Shown one piece after another: positions 10,667-20,681 of a stretch of 64,000 nt of DNA (position 1 is the stretch's first letter; each line of letters begins with the position of its first letter). The DNA comes from Bacteroidota bacterium (GTDB taxonomy: Bacteria > Bacteroidota > Bacteroidia > Flavobacteriales_F > PHOS-HE28). The stretch is taken from assembly GCA_029573495.1 (NCBI GenBank), contig JAKQEI010000088.1, positions 1-64,000 of the forward strand. The letters run 5' to 3'. The notes under the pieces are model-generated. The model searched no databases and was not told where the DNA came from. It worked only from the letters and a program-made list of their open reading frames with translations. A program made the translations under genes and the position numbers.

Positions 10667-11230
10667 ATGGACATGCCAGCAGCTTACCTGAAGAGTGCAC
10701 GCGAGCAGTTCAGCCACTACGAACGGCTCGGAGAGAAGACCTTCGAGCAGGTGAGCGACGAGGGCCTCTTCCGTCGGTCCGATCCGGATGCCAATTCGAT
10801 CGCGATCCTCGTGAACCACCTTCACGGCAACATGCGCTCCCGGTGGACCGACTTCCTCACCAGCGATGGAGAGAAGGAATGGCGTGAGCGTGACCGGGAG
10901 TTCGAGGACCTCATCACTTCCCGGGAAGAGATGCTCGCGCGGTGGAACGAAGGCTGGCAGTGCCTCTTCGCCGCGCTGGACTCCGTGAACACCGGGAACT
11001 TCGACACCACTGTGTACATCCGGAACCAGGAAAATACGATCATCGATGCGGTCAACCGTCAGTTGTGCCACTACGCCTACCACGTTGGGCAGATCGTGCT
11101 GCTGGGTCGCGAAGAACGTCGCGGCGATTGGAAGAGCCTATCGATCCCGCGAGGTGGTTCCACCGCGTTCAATACGGAGAAGTTCGGCCGCGGACTGCAT
11201 AGCGGACATTTCACGGACGATCTGAAGTAG
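10667..11230 (+). CDS. DUF1572/DinB-like family protein
   Basis: DPDANSIAILVNHLHGNMRSRWTDFLTSDGEK ... HYAYHVGQIVLLGR. Confidence 0.75.
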   Translation: MDMPAAYLKSAREQFSHYERLGEKTFEQVSDEGLFRRSDPDANSIAILVNHLHGNMRSRWTDFLTSDGEKEWRERDREFEDLITSREEMLARWNEGWQCLFAALDSVNTGNFDTTVYIRNQENTIIDAVNRQLCHYAYHVGQIVLLGREERRGDWKSLSIPRGGSTAFNTEKFGRGLHSGHFTDDLK

Positions 11231-11259
11231 GTCCCCGGGCGGTCGATCGGGGATGGTGG

Positions 11260-13677
11260 TCACTCATAGCGCAAGGCCTTCACCGGATCCGCCGCCGCGG
11301 CCTTGTACGCCTGCATGGTCACGGTAAGGACGGTCACCACCAACGTGATGAGCAGGGCCGCCAGGTAAAGGAGCGGTGAGATGCGGGTGTGGTAGGCGAA
11401 GGTCTCCAACCAACGACCGATGGCGTAGAACGCGAGTGGGAAGGCCACGAAGAGCGAGGCGCCCATCAGGATCACGAACTCCCGGTTCATACGCCGCACG
11501 ATGTCCAGGACCGGAGCACCCATCACGCGACGGATGCCGATCTCCCGGGTGCGCTGCTTCGCGGTGAAATAGGCCAGTCCATAAAGTCCCATGATGGTGA
11601 GCAGGATGGTGAGGATGGCGAAGGCGGTGAACACCCGGTACAGCTTGTCCTCTGCCGCGTACAGCTGCGCGATGCTGTCGGTGAGGAAGGTGGCATTCCA
11701 TTCCGCGTTGGGGAATAGACGCTTCCATTCACCCTGGAGCGCGGCCATCTGTTGTGAGACATCACCCGGTGCCAGGCGTAGCACAAGGTTCCTGGCGCCA
11801 TAGCGCCGGTCGCTCTGGAATAGCACGAGCGGCTCGATGGGTGTGTGCAAGCTGGTGTAGTGGAAGTCCTTCAGAACGCCGATCACCGCCAGTTCCAGTT
11901 CCGCGCTATCTCCCGGTGCGTAGATCTTCTCCGCCAGCGGGTCCTTCCAGCCGAAGGCCTTCACCGCGCTCTCGTTCACCATCACCGCACTCCCGCGATC
12001 ACTCGGGATCGACGGATCGAAGTAGCGGCCCGCCGCGAGCTCCACGCCGAGCAGCGCGGGCAGGTCCGCGTCAGTGCTCATGGTCGGCATGGGTTTGTCG
12101 ATCCGGCCCTCGGGGGTGTTCGCCTGCAGCACCCATCGTCCGCTCCCCTGGCCGGGGAGGTCCTGCGTGAACGCCGCACCGGTCACGAAGCTCTGTCGCA
12201 TCAGTTCATCCTTCACCGGGCGCAGGCGGTCCCAGGCCAGAGTGTCCGGGCCCTGTGGAAGCGGCATGGTGATGCTCAGGAGGTTCTCCTTGCGGAAGCC
12301 CATGTCGGTGGTGCGCAACCAATGCAACTGCGCGAATACAGCGAGCGTGCCGACCACCATGAAGAGCGCGATGGCGAACTGGGCGCCCATCAACACCTTC
12401 CTGACGCGCTGCTTTCCGGCACCGCTGGCGACACCCTCCTTCAGCAGGAGCTGCGGTGCGAAACGCGAAAGGAAGAAGGCCGGATAGCTGCCGGCGACCA
12501 CACCGATCATCAATACGATGAACAACACCACCGCGAGGAAGCTCCCGCGCAGCAGGTAGCCCATGCCGATCTCCTTGCCCGTGATGCCATTGAAGGCGGG
12601 TAGCGCCAGCCACAGCATGACCAACGCGACGAGTATGCCGATCACGGCGATCATCACGCTGCCTCCGATGAACTGGGCCACGAGCTGGCCGCGTTGGGCA
12701 CCGCTCACCTTTCGCAAGGCCACCTCCTTCGCACGCCGGGTCGCATCGGCGGTGCTCATGTTGATGTAGTTGATGCAGGCGATGGTCAGTATGAGCACTG
12801 CCACGATGGCGAAGAGGGTGACATAGGCCTTGTTGCCCTTCTTCGGTGTGTCGTAGATCAGCGTATTGTTGAAGTGCACCTCCTTCAAGGGCTCGAGGTT
12901 GAAGCGGATGTTGCCTTGGAACTCCTCGCCACCCCATGCCGGGATGATGTACTTCCTGACGAAGGCGTCCATCTTCCCCTGGAAGTCGTCCGCGCTCACG
13001 CCGGGCGCCAGCACCAGGTAATTGAAGCAGCTGTTGTTACCCCAGCTCTGCCCCAGCTGCTCGCGCGCCTGTGGCGGCATACCCAGGCGGCTCATGAACA
13101 CACCCATGGGGATATGCGTGTTCTCCGCGGTCCCATCGATGACACCGGCCACCTTCAGCGTGCGCCCGTTCCGCGTGACCAACTTTCCGATGGGGTCATC
13201 CGCACCGAACATGCGGGTGGCCATCTCCTGCATGATGACGATGTTGTCCGGCTCGTCCAGCGCTTCAGGGCCGCCGTGCACGAAGGTGAAGTCGAAGTTG
13301 CGGAAGGTGCTCGTGTCGGCATTGTACCCATCCTCCGCTTCATACCGCTCCCCATCATACTCCAATGTCGTCCGACCAAGCTGATATAGCGAGATGCCCG
13401 CTTCGATGTCAGGGTATTCGTTCAACAACGCCTCCATGATCGGATAAGGCGTGATGCCGAAGTCATCGCTCACATCCCCGAAGCGATAGTGCGCCTGGAT
13501 GCGGAAGATCCGATCCGCCTTCCGGTGGTGCGCATCGTAGCTCAACTCATCCTGCACGTAGATGTAGATGAGCAGACAGGCCACCACGCCGATGGCGAGC
13601 CCAATGATGTTCAGGGCCGCGAACAGCTTGTCCCGCTTCAGCGTTCGCCAGGCCATGAGAAGGTAGTTCTTCCACAT
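11260..13677 (-). CDS. MacB/FtsX-type ABC transporter permease (full length)
   Basis: MWKNYLLMAWRTLKRDKLFAALNIIGLAIGVVACLLIYIYVQDELSYD; two FtsX-type membrane domains. Confidence 0.9.
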   Translation of the reverse strand: MWKNYLLMAWRTLKRDKLFAALNIIGLAIGVVACLLIYIYVQDELSYDAHHRKADRIFRIQAHYRFGDVSDDFGITPYPIMEALLNEYPDIEAGISLYQLGRTTLEYDGERYEAEDGYNADTSTFRNFDFTFVHGGPEALDEPDNIVIMQEMATRMFGADDPIGKLVTRNGRTLKVAGVIDGTAENTHIPMGVFMSRLGMPPQAREQLGQSWGNNSCFNYLVLAPGVSADDFQGKMDAFVRKYIIPAWGGEEFQGNIRFNLEPLKEVHFNNTLIYDTPKKGNKAYVTLFAIVAVLILTIACINYINMSTADATRRAKEVALRKVSGAQRGQLVAQFIGGSVMIAVIGILVALVMLWLALPAFNGITGKEIGMGYLLRGSFLAVVLFIVLMIGVVAGSYPAFFLSRFAPQLLLKEGVASGAGKQRVRKVLMGAQFAIALFMVVGTLAVFAQLHWLRTTDMGFRKENLLSITMPLPQGPDTLAWDRLRPVKDELMRQSFVTGAAFTQDLPGQGSGRWVLQANTPEGRIDKPMPTMSTDADLPALLGVELAAGRYFDPSIPSDRGSAVMVNESAVKAFGWKDPLAEKIYAPGDSAELELAVIGVLKDFHYTSLHTPIEPLVLFQSDRRYGARNLVLRLAPGDVSQQMAALQGEWKRLFPNAEWNATFLTDSIAQLYAAEDKLYRVFTAFAILTILLTIMGLYGLAYFTAKQRTREIGIRRVMGAPVLDIVRRMNREFVILMGASLFVAFPLAFYAIGRWLETFAYHTRISPLLYLAALLITLVVTVLTVTMQAYKAAAADPVKALRYE

Positions 13678-13778
13678 GCCACCAAGGTGAGGCCTGGAGG
13701 TCCACCGCTGCTTCCCGATGGTGTGATGGTGTTGGCTCAGTGATGAGCGGTTCAGCAAGAGCGCCGGATCGACCGGAA

Positions 13779-13820
13779 CGCAATGACCCGTCATAGCGGC
13801 ACCTATGACGGGTCATTGCG
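13779..13820. repeat. Perfect 18-bp inverted repeat with 6-nt loop, intergenic
   Basis: CGCAATGACCCGTCATAG-CGGCAC-CTATGACGGGTCATTGCG. Confidence 0.9.
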
Positions 13821-13839
13821 CCTCATTCGAACAACCTGC

Positions 13840-14520
13840 TTACAACTCGCCGCGCTCGGCCGCTTTCTGCATGCGCTTGTTGGCATAGATCGCCACCTCC
13901 ACGCGCCGGTTCTGGGCTTTGCCTTCGGCACTGCCATTGTCGGCAACGGGTTGACCTTCGCCGTAACCGACCGTGCTGATCCGTCCTGCCGGTACACCAT
14001 CCGCGATCAGCTGGCGTGAAACGCTCTTGGCGCGCCGTTCGGACAGACCCAGGTTGTAGTCGTCCGCACCATCCGAGTCAGTATGGCCTTCGATCAGGAT
14101 GTCGGTATCCTCATATTTCAGCAGCGTCTGGCCCAGTTCGTTCACGTTCTGAACGGCGGTGGCGTTCAGGTCGCTCTTGTCCACGCCGAACAGCAGACCA
14201 CTGTCGAACGTGATCTTGATCCCCTCACCGACACGGGTGACGGTGGCACCCTCGAGGTCGCGCTGAAGCTCCTCGGCCTGCTTGTCCATATGACGGCCGA
14301 TCAGCGCCCCGGCAGTACCACCGACGGCAGCACCGATGATCGCACCGATGACCGTGCTGTTCTTGCCATCGATCTGGTTGCCGATGACGGCGCCGACACC
14401 AGCGCCGGCGCCAGCGCCGATCGCACCGCCTTTCACGGCGCGCGAGGTATTGCATGAAGGAACGATCAGGGCCAGACTCAGGATGCCAGCGATGGTTGTA
14501 AGTGAAAGGTGGTTGTTCAT
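13840..14520 (-). CDS. OmpA family lipoprotein with glycine-zipper segment
   Basis: ALIVPSCN lipobox; AIGAGAGAGVGAVIGNQIDGK glycine zipper; ILIEGHTDSDGADDYNLGLSERRAKSV OmpA signature. Confidence 0.9.
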   Translation of the reverse strand: MNNHLSLTTIAGILSLALIVPSCNTSRAVKGGAIGAGAGAGVGAVIGNQIDGKNSTVIGAIIGAAVGGTAGALIGRHMDKQAEELQRDLEGATVTRVGEGIKITFDSGLLFGVDKSDLNATAVQNVNELGQTLLKYEDTDILIEGHTDSDGADDYNLGLSERRAKSVSRQLIADGVPAGRISTVGYGEGQPVADNGSAEGKAQNRRVEVAIYANKRMQKAAERGEL

Positions 14521-14662
14521 GGCTTGTTCTTTAGCAGTGTGGAATCCATTCGGATGCCACACGGAACTCGCCACTTAACCATCTGGAATTGCGACGTTTA
14601 AACATGCCACCTACGACAGGCGTGTGGTACTAACGCCCCATTCTGGGAAGTCATGGCCACTT

Positions 14663-16945
14663 TCAATAAGTGACCGTCACGCCTACCCCGAAGCCCATGT
14701 CGCTGTCGTAGTGCGTGCGCAGCGCCCAAGTCTTATCGAAGACGTACCGCAAAGCGGCCATGGACTCGAAGTCGCTGTTGTACATGGCATCGAGGCGTAA
14801 ATGCGGGGTGAGTGGCATGTCCTCCCGCATCAACTGCGCACGCAGGCGACCATCGGTGTCGATGCGGACGTCGAGTTTCACGAGCATCGGCAAGGTCCAT
14901 CGGAAACCGACGTGTGCGGCACTGCGCCTGTCCTTCGTGTTGCCCTGGCTGAAGAGGTTCTCCTCAGGTCCTTCGCCGTGCATACGTGTGCGCCAGTCGA
15001 TGCCACCGTTGATGAACCACCACTGCATCTTGCCCAGGTAGCGCCCGAAGTGCGTCTCGACCTCCTGGCCGTGCATCTCCGTGTAGCCCAGACGCCACTC
15101 TCCTTCCAGCGCCCAGCGCTTGTTCATGAGCATAGCCTCGCCATCGATACCGTTGTTGGCGAAGTCGCTCATGCCCATGAAATGCCATTGGCGATCCTCG
15201 TTCAAGAAGGTCCGCCACGCATGCTTCGGAAGGGGAAGCTTCGGTTCCGCAGGTGCATCGGCATAGCTGAACACACGACCCATGCCGCTCATCATGTGGT
15301 AGAGGATGTGGCAGTGGAAGAACCAGTCGCCTTCCTCGGTGCCCAGGAATTCGATGGTGTCGGTCTCCATGGGCATGATATCGAGCACGTTCTTCAGCGG
15401 CGCGTGGTCGCCCTGGCCGTTCACCACGCGGAAGAAATGCCCATGCAGATGCATCGGATGGCGCATCATGCTGTTGTTGTACAGGATCACGCGCACGTTC
15501 TCGCCTTTGCGGATAAGGATCTTGTCTGTTTCACTGATCGTGCGGTTGTTGATCGCCCATACATAGCGATCCATGTTGCCCGTGAGTTCGAAGCGCAGCT
15601 CGGTCACCGGGCCGGGTGGCAGCGCGGTGGGTGTCGGCGAACGCAGCATCGCATAATTCAAGGTCACGATGTCCGAGAGCGCATTGCTGTTGTACATGTT
15701 GCCGTGGTCCATATGCTCGCTGTGCTCCATGGACATCTGCTTCACCTCCTTCGCAGGACCGGTGATCTCCGGATACATCACCACGTTCATGTCCATCTGC
15801 TGCAAACTCATGTTCATGCCCATGTCGTCCAGGTCGCCGTTCATCTTCATCATGCCATTCATCATCTTCATCCCCTCGAAGTACTTCAGCGGCATCATCG
15901 GCATGGCGAGCTGCTTGATACCGTTGCCCAGCCATACCGACGTGGAGCGCGTCCTGTCCTCAGCGGTGGCCAATAACTCGTAGGCGGTGCTGTCAGCAGG
16001 GATGGTCACGATCACGTCGTAGGTCTCTGCAATGCCCATGATGAAGCGGTCAACTGGAACGGGCTCCACATCGGCGCCATCGCTGGCCACCACGTCCATC
16101 TTACCGCCCGCATAGCTGATCCAGAAGTAGGTGCTCGCGCTTCCATTGACCAATCGAACGCGTACGCGGTCGCCAGCCTTCAATTGCGGAGCCTCGTCCT
16201 CCCTCACCCCGTTAGCGAGGAAAGCATCGTAGTACACGTCACTCACATCCATTGCGTTCATGCGCTTCCACTCGTTCTTAAGCTTCGTACCCAGCGCGCC
16301 AGCCTTGATCGCATCGCTGTAGCTCTGCACGCTGCCTGGACGGATGCCGTGCTTCTTCAATGCACTCCAATCATTCGCCGCATGCAGGCGGCGGTGGACC
16401 TCGTTGGGCTTCATGTCCGTCCATTCGCTCAGCACAACGACGTGTTCAGGCAAGGGCGCCGCGCCGCGCTCGTGGATGATGAGCGCGCCGTACATGCCGT
16501 TCTGCTCCTGCATGCCGGTATGAGAGTGGTACCAATACGTGCCGTGCTGCACCAACGGGAACTTGTAAACCTGTGTCTCCCCTGCTCGGATCGGCGCCGT
16601 GGTGAGGTAGGGCACGCCATCGAACTCGTTGGGCAGGATCAGCCCGTGCCAGTGCAAGGAGGTCTCCTCCTTCCCCATCACGTTGTGCACGATGATCAGC
16701 GCCGTGTCCCCTTCGGTGAATTCCAGTGTCGGCATCGGTATGCCGCCGTTCACCGCGCAGGCCTTACGATCCTTGCCGGTGTAATTCACGATGGTATCCG
16801 AGACAAAGAGCTCATAGCGTGTCACCTTCGGAGTGAAATCCCCATTCGGAACGCTGGTGCCCAGTGGTCGCAGTCCTTGCGCCCCTTGTCCTCGTGCAGC
16901 GATCGCAAGAACGAACGCGATCAGTAAGGAAAACGCGCGGGTCAT
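14663..16945 (-). CDS. Multicopper oxidase with Met/His-rich insert and C-terminal beta-barrel-like (CopB-like) extension
   Basis: LHWHG, HGTYWYHSHTGMQEQNGMYG, HPMHLHGHFF, WFFHCHILYHMMSGMGR copper motifs; last ~190 aa barrel-like, ending GVGVTVTY. Confidence 0.88.
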   Translation of the reverse strand: MTRAFSLLIAFVLAIAARGQGAQGLRPLGTSVPNGDFTPKVTRYELFVSDTIVNYTGKDRKACAVNGGIPMPTLEFTEGDTALIIVHNVMGKEETSLHWHGLILPNEFDGVPYLTTAPIRAGETQVYKFPLVQHGTYWYHSHTGMQEQNGMYGALIIHERGAAPLPEHVVVLSEWTDMKPNEVHRRLHAANDWSALKKHGIRPGSVQSYSDAIKAGALGTKLKNEWKRMNAMDVSDVYYDAFLANGVREDEAPQLKAGDRVRVRLVNGSASTYFWISYAGGKMDVVASDGADVEPVPVDRFIMGIAETYDVIVTIPADSTAYELLATAEDRTRSTSVWLGNGIKQLAMPMMPLKYFEGMKMMNGMMKMNGDLDDMGMNMSLQQMDMNVVMYPEITGPAKEVKQMSMEHSEHMDHGNMYNSNALSDIVTLNYAMLRSPTPTALPPGPVTELRFELTGNMDRYVWAINNRTISETDKILIRKGENVRVILYNNSMMRHPMHLHGHFFRVVNGQGDHAPLKNVLDIMPMETDTIEFLGTEEGDWFFHCHILYHMMSGMGRVFSYADAPAEPKLPLPKHAWRTFLNEDRQWHFMGMSDFANNGIDGEAMLMNKRWALEGEWRLGYTEMHGQEVETHFGRYLGKMQWWFINGGIDWRTRMHGEGPEENLFSQGNTKDRRSAAHVGFRWTLPMLVKLDVRIDTDGRLRAQLMREDMPLTPHLRLDAMYNSDFESMAALRYVFDKTWALRTHYDSDMGFGVGVTVTY

Positions 16946-17895
16946 TTCGCGATCGTGCGCTTCACGCTTCCGCAGGTGAGCATCATACTGCCGTAGAAGG
17001 GGTTCTTTATCGCCTTTTCACGGCTCAGCCAGTTGGCGCCGCCCTCGTACATGGGGCAATGGTCCAGGTAAATGGTGCCCTCCCCAGCGGCCTCCGCCAG
17101 TTGCAGCATCGGCGTGGTGAGCTGCGCGAAGAGCTTGCGCTGCATCTCCACGTCGCTTGTTTCGCTCAAGGGGTGCATCAAGGGCATGGCTTCGGTGATC
17201 AACTGCTCCCAGGTGGCTTGCTGCGCGGCGGGGAGCTTGGTAGCATCCATGCGGTGCAGCACCTCGCCCATGGTCGTCGCATGCTGTTTGGCTAGCGCGC
17301 CGTTGCCGGCCACCAGCGCATCCTTCAGCTGGAAATAGTGATCGAGCAGGAGCTGGAACGCCGACTTCTCCTGCACAGCGGGCTCCTGAATGGGCTCTGT
17401 AGGCTCATCGCGTTGCGGCGTGCCGCGATAACCCTCCTTGTCGAATACGCTAGGTGGTGCTTCCGCATGATCGGCGCTCGTGTGGTCGTGGTGACCAGGC
17501 GTGTGCTGGGAGTACCCATCACCCTTCATCAGCCCGTGTTTCATGCCACGTTCGTACTGGCAGCAGCCGGGCAGGCCCGCATAGGCTTTGTCAGGCGCCA
17601 GGTAATTCGCGTTGTCATAGCCCGCCTCGGCGATGCGGCGCAGCACGGCGTCAACGGTGGTGCGGGTGCTGTCGATGGTGATGCGCGCGGTCTTGGCATC
17701 CACATCCCAGTCGGCGGCGGCCTCGCCCTTCACGAAGGCGGCCTTCTCGATCCGCGTTTCGCACATGGGGCAGTCGCCGTCCACAAGCACGGTGACGGAC
17801 AGCGCGTTCTTGATAGCAGCGGTGCTGGTCATGTCCTGCGCTGCACTACTGACCAACAGAAGGAGCGCCATCGAAAGGTTGATGATGTGTTTCAT
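16942..17895 (-). CDS. Periplasmic HMA-domain plus DUF3347-like protein
   Basis: VLVDGDCPMCETRIEKAAFVKGE (CxxC) plus DUF3347-like C-terminus ending YLDHCPMYEGGANWLSREKAIKNPFYGSMMLTCGSV. Confidence 0.8.
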   Translation of the reverse strand: MKHIINLSMALLLLVSSAAQDMTSTAAIKNALSVTVLVDGDCPMCETRIEKAAFVKGEAAADWDVDAKTARITIDSTRTTVDAVLRRIAEAGYDNANYLAPDKAYAGLPGCCQYERGMKHGLMKGDGYSQHTPGHHDHTSADHAEAPPSVFDKEGYRGTPQRDEPTEPIQEPAVQEKSAFQLLLDHYFQLKDALVAGNGALAKQHATTMGEVLHRMDATKLPAAQQATWEQLITEAMPLMHPLSETSDVEMQRKLFAQLTTPMLQLAEAAGEGTIYLDHCPMYEGGANWLSREKAIKNPFYGSMMLTCGSVKRTIAK

Positions 17896-17911
17896 GGTCG
17901 TTCGGGGTTGT

Positions 17912-20341
17912 TCATTTTCCAAGGCTCACCCACCGCAAGCGCAGGCTATTGCTCACTACGCTCACGCTGCTGAAGGCCATGGCGGCGCCGGCGATCATGG
18001 GGTTGAGCAAGTAACCGTTGATGGGGTACAATACGCCGGCAGCGATGGGGATGCCGATGGTGTTGTAGATGAAGGCCCAGAAGAGGTTCTGGCGGATGAG
18101 CGAAACCGTCTTGCGCGAAAGGGTGATGGCGCGCGGGATTGTGTTCAGGTCGGTGCTGATGAGCGTCATGCGCGCCACGTCCATGGCGATGTCGCTGCCC
18201 TTGCCCATGGCGATGCTTACATCGGCTTTGGCGAGCGCCTCGCTGTCGTTGATCCCATCGCCCACCATGGCCACCACCTGGCCCTGCTGCTGCAAGGAGG
18301 CCACGAACGCGGCCTTGTCCTTGGGAAGCACCTCGCTGCGGAAGTGCTCGATGCCCACCTGCTTGGCCACCGCCTGCGCGGTTCGGCGCGAGTCACCGGT
18401 CTGCATGTACACGGCGATGCCCTCGTCCTTCAGACGGGCGATGGCTGCTGCCGCCGTGGGCTTGATGCGGTCGGCGATGGCGACGGCTGCCCGCACGCGC
18501 TGCGCATCAGCGAGCCAGATGACGGTGTGGGCGGCTTCCTGCCACGTGCGCTCCTGCTCGCGGAAGCTGCCGTCGATCCGGATGCCGCTCTCCTCCATGA
18601 GACGTGGACTGCCTACGATCCAATCGGTGCCGCTCACGGTGGCTTTCACACCTTTACCGGTGAGGCTCTCGAAGGCATCCACCTTAGGCGCGTGGTGCGT
18701 GCCCGCGGCATGCAGATGACGCGCCACGGCCTCAGCAAGCGGATGCTCCGATCGCGATTCGATAGCGAGCAACGCCGCCGCCGCTTCGGTGTCATCGAGC
18801 CCGGCCGCATCAACCACCTCTGGTTTGCCTTCGGTGATGGTGCCCGTCTTGTCGAGGACGATGGCGGTGATCTTGCGCGCGCGCTCCAGGCTCTCGGCGT
18901 CCTTGATGAGGATGCCGTTCTCGGCCCCCTTGCCCATGCCGGCCATGATGGCCGTGGGCGTAGCGAGGCCCAGCGCGCAGGGGCAAGCGATGACCAATAC
19001 GGTGACGAGCGCGAGCAGGCCCTGCGTAAAGGCATGCTCGCCGCCCAGCGCCCACCAAACGATGGCGCTTAGAATTGCGATGCCGATGACGATTGGCACG
19101 AAGACCGCTGCGATCCTATCCACCAATTGCTGGACCGGTGCCTTGCTGCCTTGCGCATCCTGCACGGCTCTCACGATCTGCGCAAGGAGCGTATCCGCGC
19201 CGACCTTCTTCGCGCGCATCTTCAAGCTGCCCTTCTGGTTGATGGTGCCAGCGAGCAGTGCTGCGCCGGGCTCCTTCGCCACAGGAACAGGCTCGCCGCT
19301 GATCATGCTCTCGTCCACGTAGCTCTCGCCCTCGATCACCTCGCCGTCCACCGCAATGCTCTCGCCGGGACGCACAAGCAGCAAATCGTCCACATCGACC
19401 TCGGCGATCGGCACCTGTTCGGTGATGCCATCCGCCTTCACGCGATGCACGGTGTCCGGCCGCAGCCCCATCAGTTTCTTGATGGCGCTGCTGGTGCCCG
19501 CCTTGGCGCGCTCCTCCAGGAACTTGCCGAGCAGGATGAAGGTGATGACCACCGCCGCTGCTTCGAAGTACACGTGCGGTTCCTGTCCACGCGACAGCCA
19601 GAACGCGGGGTACATGGTGTTGAAGACGCTGAAGAGATAGGCCACACCGGTGCTGAGCGCAACGAGGGTATCCATGTTGGCGCTGCGATTCCTGGCCTGC
19701 TTCCACGCGTTCATGAAGAACTGCCGACCGAAGACCAGCACCACCGGCGTGGCCAACAGCCACATGACGAAGTTGGCCCAGGGCTCGTGCATGAGGACCA
19801 TGCCGATCAGCACAAGCGGCACGCTGAGCAGGATGGACGCGCTGAGACGCTGCTTCAGCGAACGCATCCGCTCGCGCTGGATGGCCTCCAGATCGGTGGT
19901 GGCGCTCTGCTCCTCCTCGATCACCAGGTCGTAGCCGATGCTCTGGATCACCTTGCGCATGCCACGCTCATCGATCACACCCGGCACATACCATACCTGC
20001 ACCGTGTTGGTGGCGAGGTTCACCGCGGCCTTCAGCACGCCGGGAGTGGCCAGCAACATGCTCTCCACGCTGCTCACGCAGCTGGCGCAAGTCATGCCCG
20101 TGACGGGAATGGTGCGCTTCCGGGTGGGCACGTCGTAGCCATTGTCTCGGACAGCTTGCACAGCATGCTGCACAGCTTCCACCGGCCGCTCGCTGCTGAG
20201 CACAGCGATGCGGTTGTTCAACTCCACGTGGTGCTCCTTCACCTCAGGCACGGTGCCCACGGCCTTGTCCAGAATCAGCGCGCAATGCTCGCTGTCCATG
20301 CCCTGGATGGGGAGCTTGATGGTCGTTGCTTCGGTCTTCAT
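17912..20341 (-). CDS. copA: Copper-translocating P-type ATPase
   Basis: GMTCASCVSSVE, CPCALGLATPTAIMAGMGKGAENGILIKDAESLE, DKTGTITEGKP, MVGDGINDSEALAKADVSIAMGKGSD. Confidence 0.95.
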   Translation of the reverse strand: MKTEATTIKLPIQGMDSEHCALILDKAVGTVPEVKEHHVELNNRIAVLSSERPVEAVQHAVQAVRDNGYDVPTRKRTIPVTGMTCASCVSSVESMLLATPGVLKAAVNLATNTVQVWYVPGVIDERGMRKVIQSIGYDLVIEEEQSATTDLEAIQRERMRSLKQRLSASILLSVPLVLIGMVLMHEPWANFVMWLLATPVVLVFGRQFFMNAWKQARNRSANMDTLVALSTGVAYLFSVFNTMYPAFWLSRGQEPHVYFEAAAVVITFILLGKFLEERAKAGTSSAIKKLMGLRPDTVHRVKADGITEQVPIAEVDVDDLLLVRPGESIAVDGEVIEGESYVDESMISGEPVPVAKEPGAALLAGTINQKGSLKMRAKKVGADTLLAQIVRAVQDAQGSKAPVQQLVDRIAAVFVPIVIGIAILSAIVWWALGGEHAFTQGLLALVTVLVIACPCALGLATPTAIMAGMGKGAENGILIKDAESLERARKITAIVLDKTGTITEGKPEVVDAAGLDDTEAAAALLAIESRSEHPLAEAVARHLHAAGTHHAPKVDAFESLTGKGVKATVSGTDWIVGSPRLMEESGIRIDGSFREQERTWQEAAHTVIWLADAQRVRAAVAIADRIKPTAAAAIARLKDEGIAVYMQTGDSRRTAQAVAKQVGIEHFRSEVLPKDKAAFVASLQQQGQVVAMVGDGINDSEALAKADVSIAMGKGSDIAMDVARMTLISTDLNTIPRAITLSRKTVSLIRQNLFWAFIYNTIGIPIAAGVLYPINGYLLNPMIAGAAMAFSSVSVVSNSLRLRWVSLGK

Positions 20342-20352
20342 GGCATCTTGTA

Positions 20353-20607
20353 TCAGGCCGCTTCGCGCACGAGGCCGTAACCCGCGGGCCGCAGGGCGGT
20401 CAGTAGGTCATCGAAGCTGAGCAGTTCGCGCACCACCTCGATCTCCGCGGTGTTGGTCACATGGTCCAAGCGCGCACTTACCACGCCGCGCAATCCATTC
20501 AGGATGCTCCCTGCTTTGTTCGCGCAACCGGCGCAGGTGATGCCGGTGGTACTGAAGCGGTGCGTGACGGTGGATGGGGTGCTGTTCTCCAGGGTGTTCA
20601 TGGTCAT
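20353..20607 (-). CDS. Heavy-metal-associated (CopZ-like) domain protein
   Basis: TGITCAGCANKAGSILNGLRGVVSARLDHVTNTAEIEV; exact start uncertain (20601/20607/20622). Confidence 0.8.
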   Translation of the reverse strand: MTMNTLENSTPSTVTHRFSTTGITCAGCANKAGSILNGLRGVVSARLDHVTNTAEIEVVRELLSFDDLLTALRPAGYGLVREAA

Positions 20608-20681
20608 CATTCTTGACTGCACAAAGCACTAAATGCAAGGACCCATGAGCCTTACATCATTCCGGGGAAAGCTTACAGATC

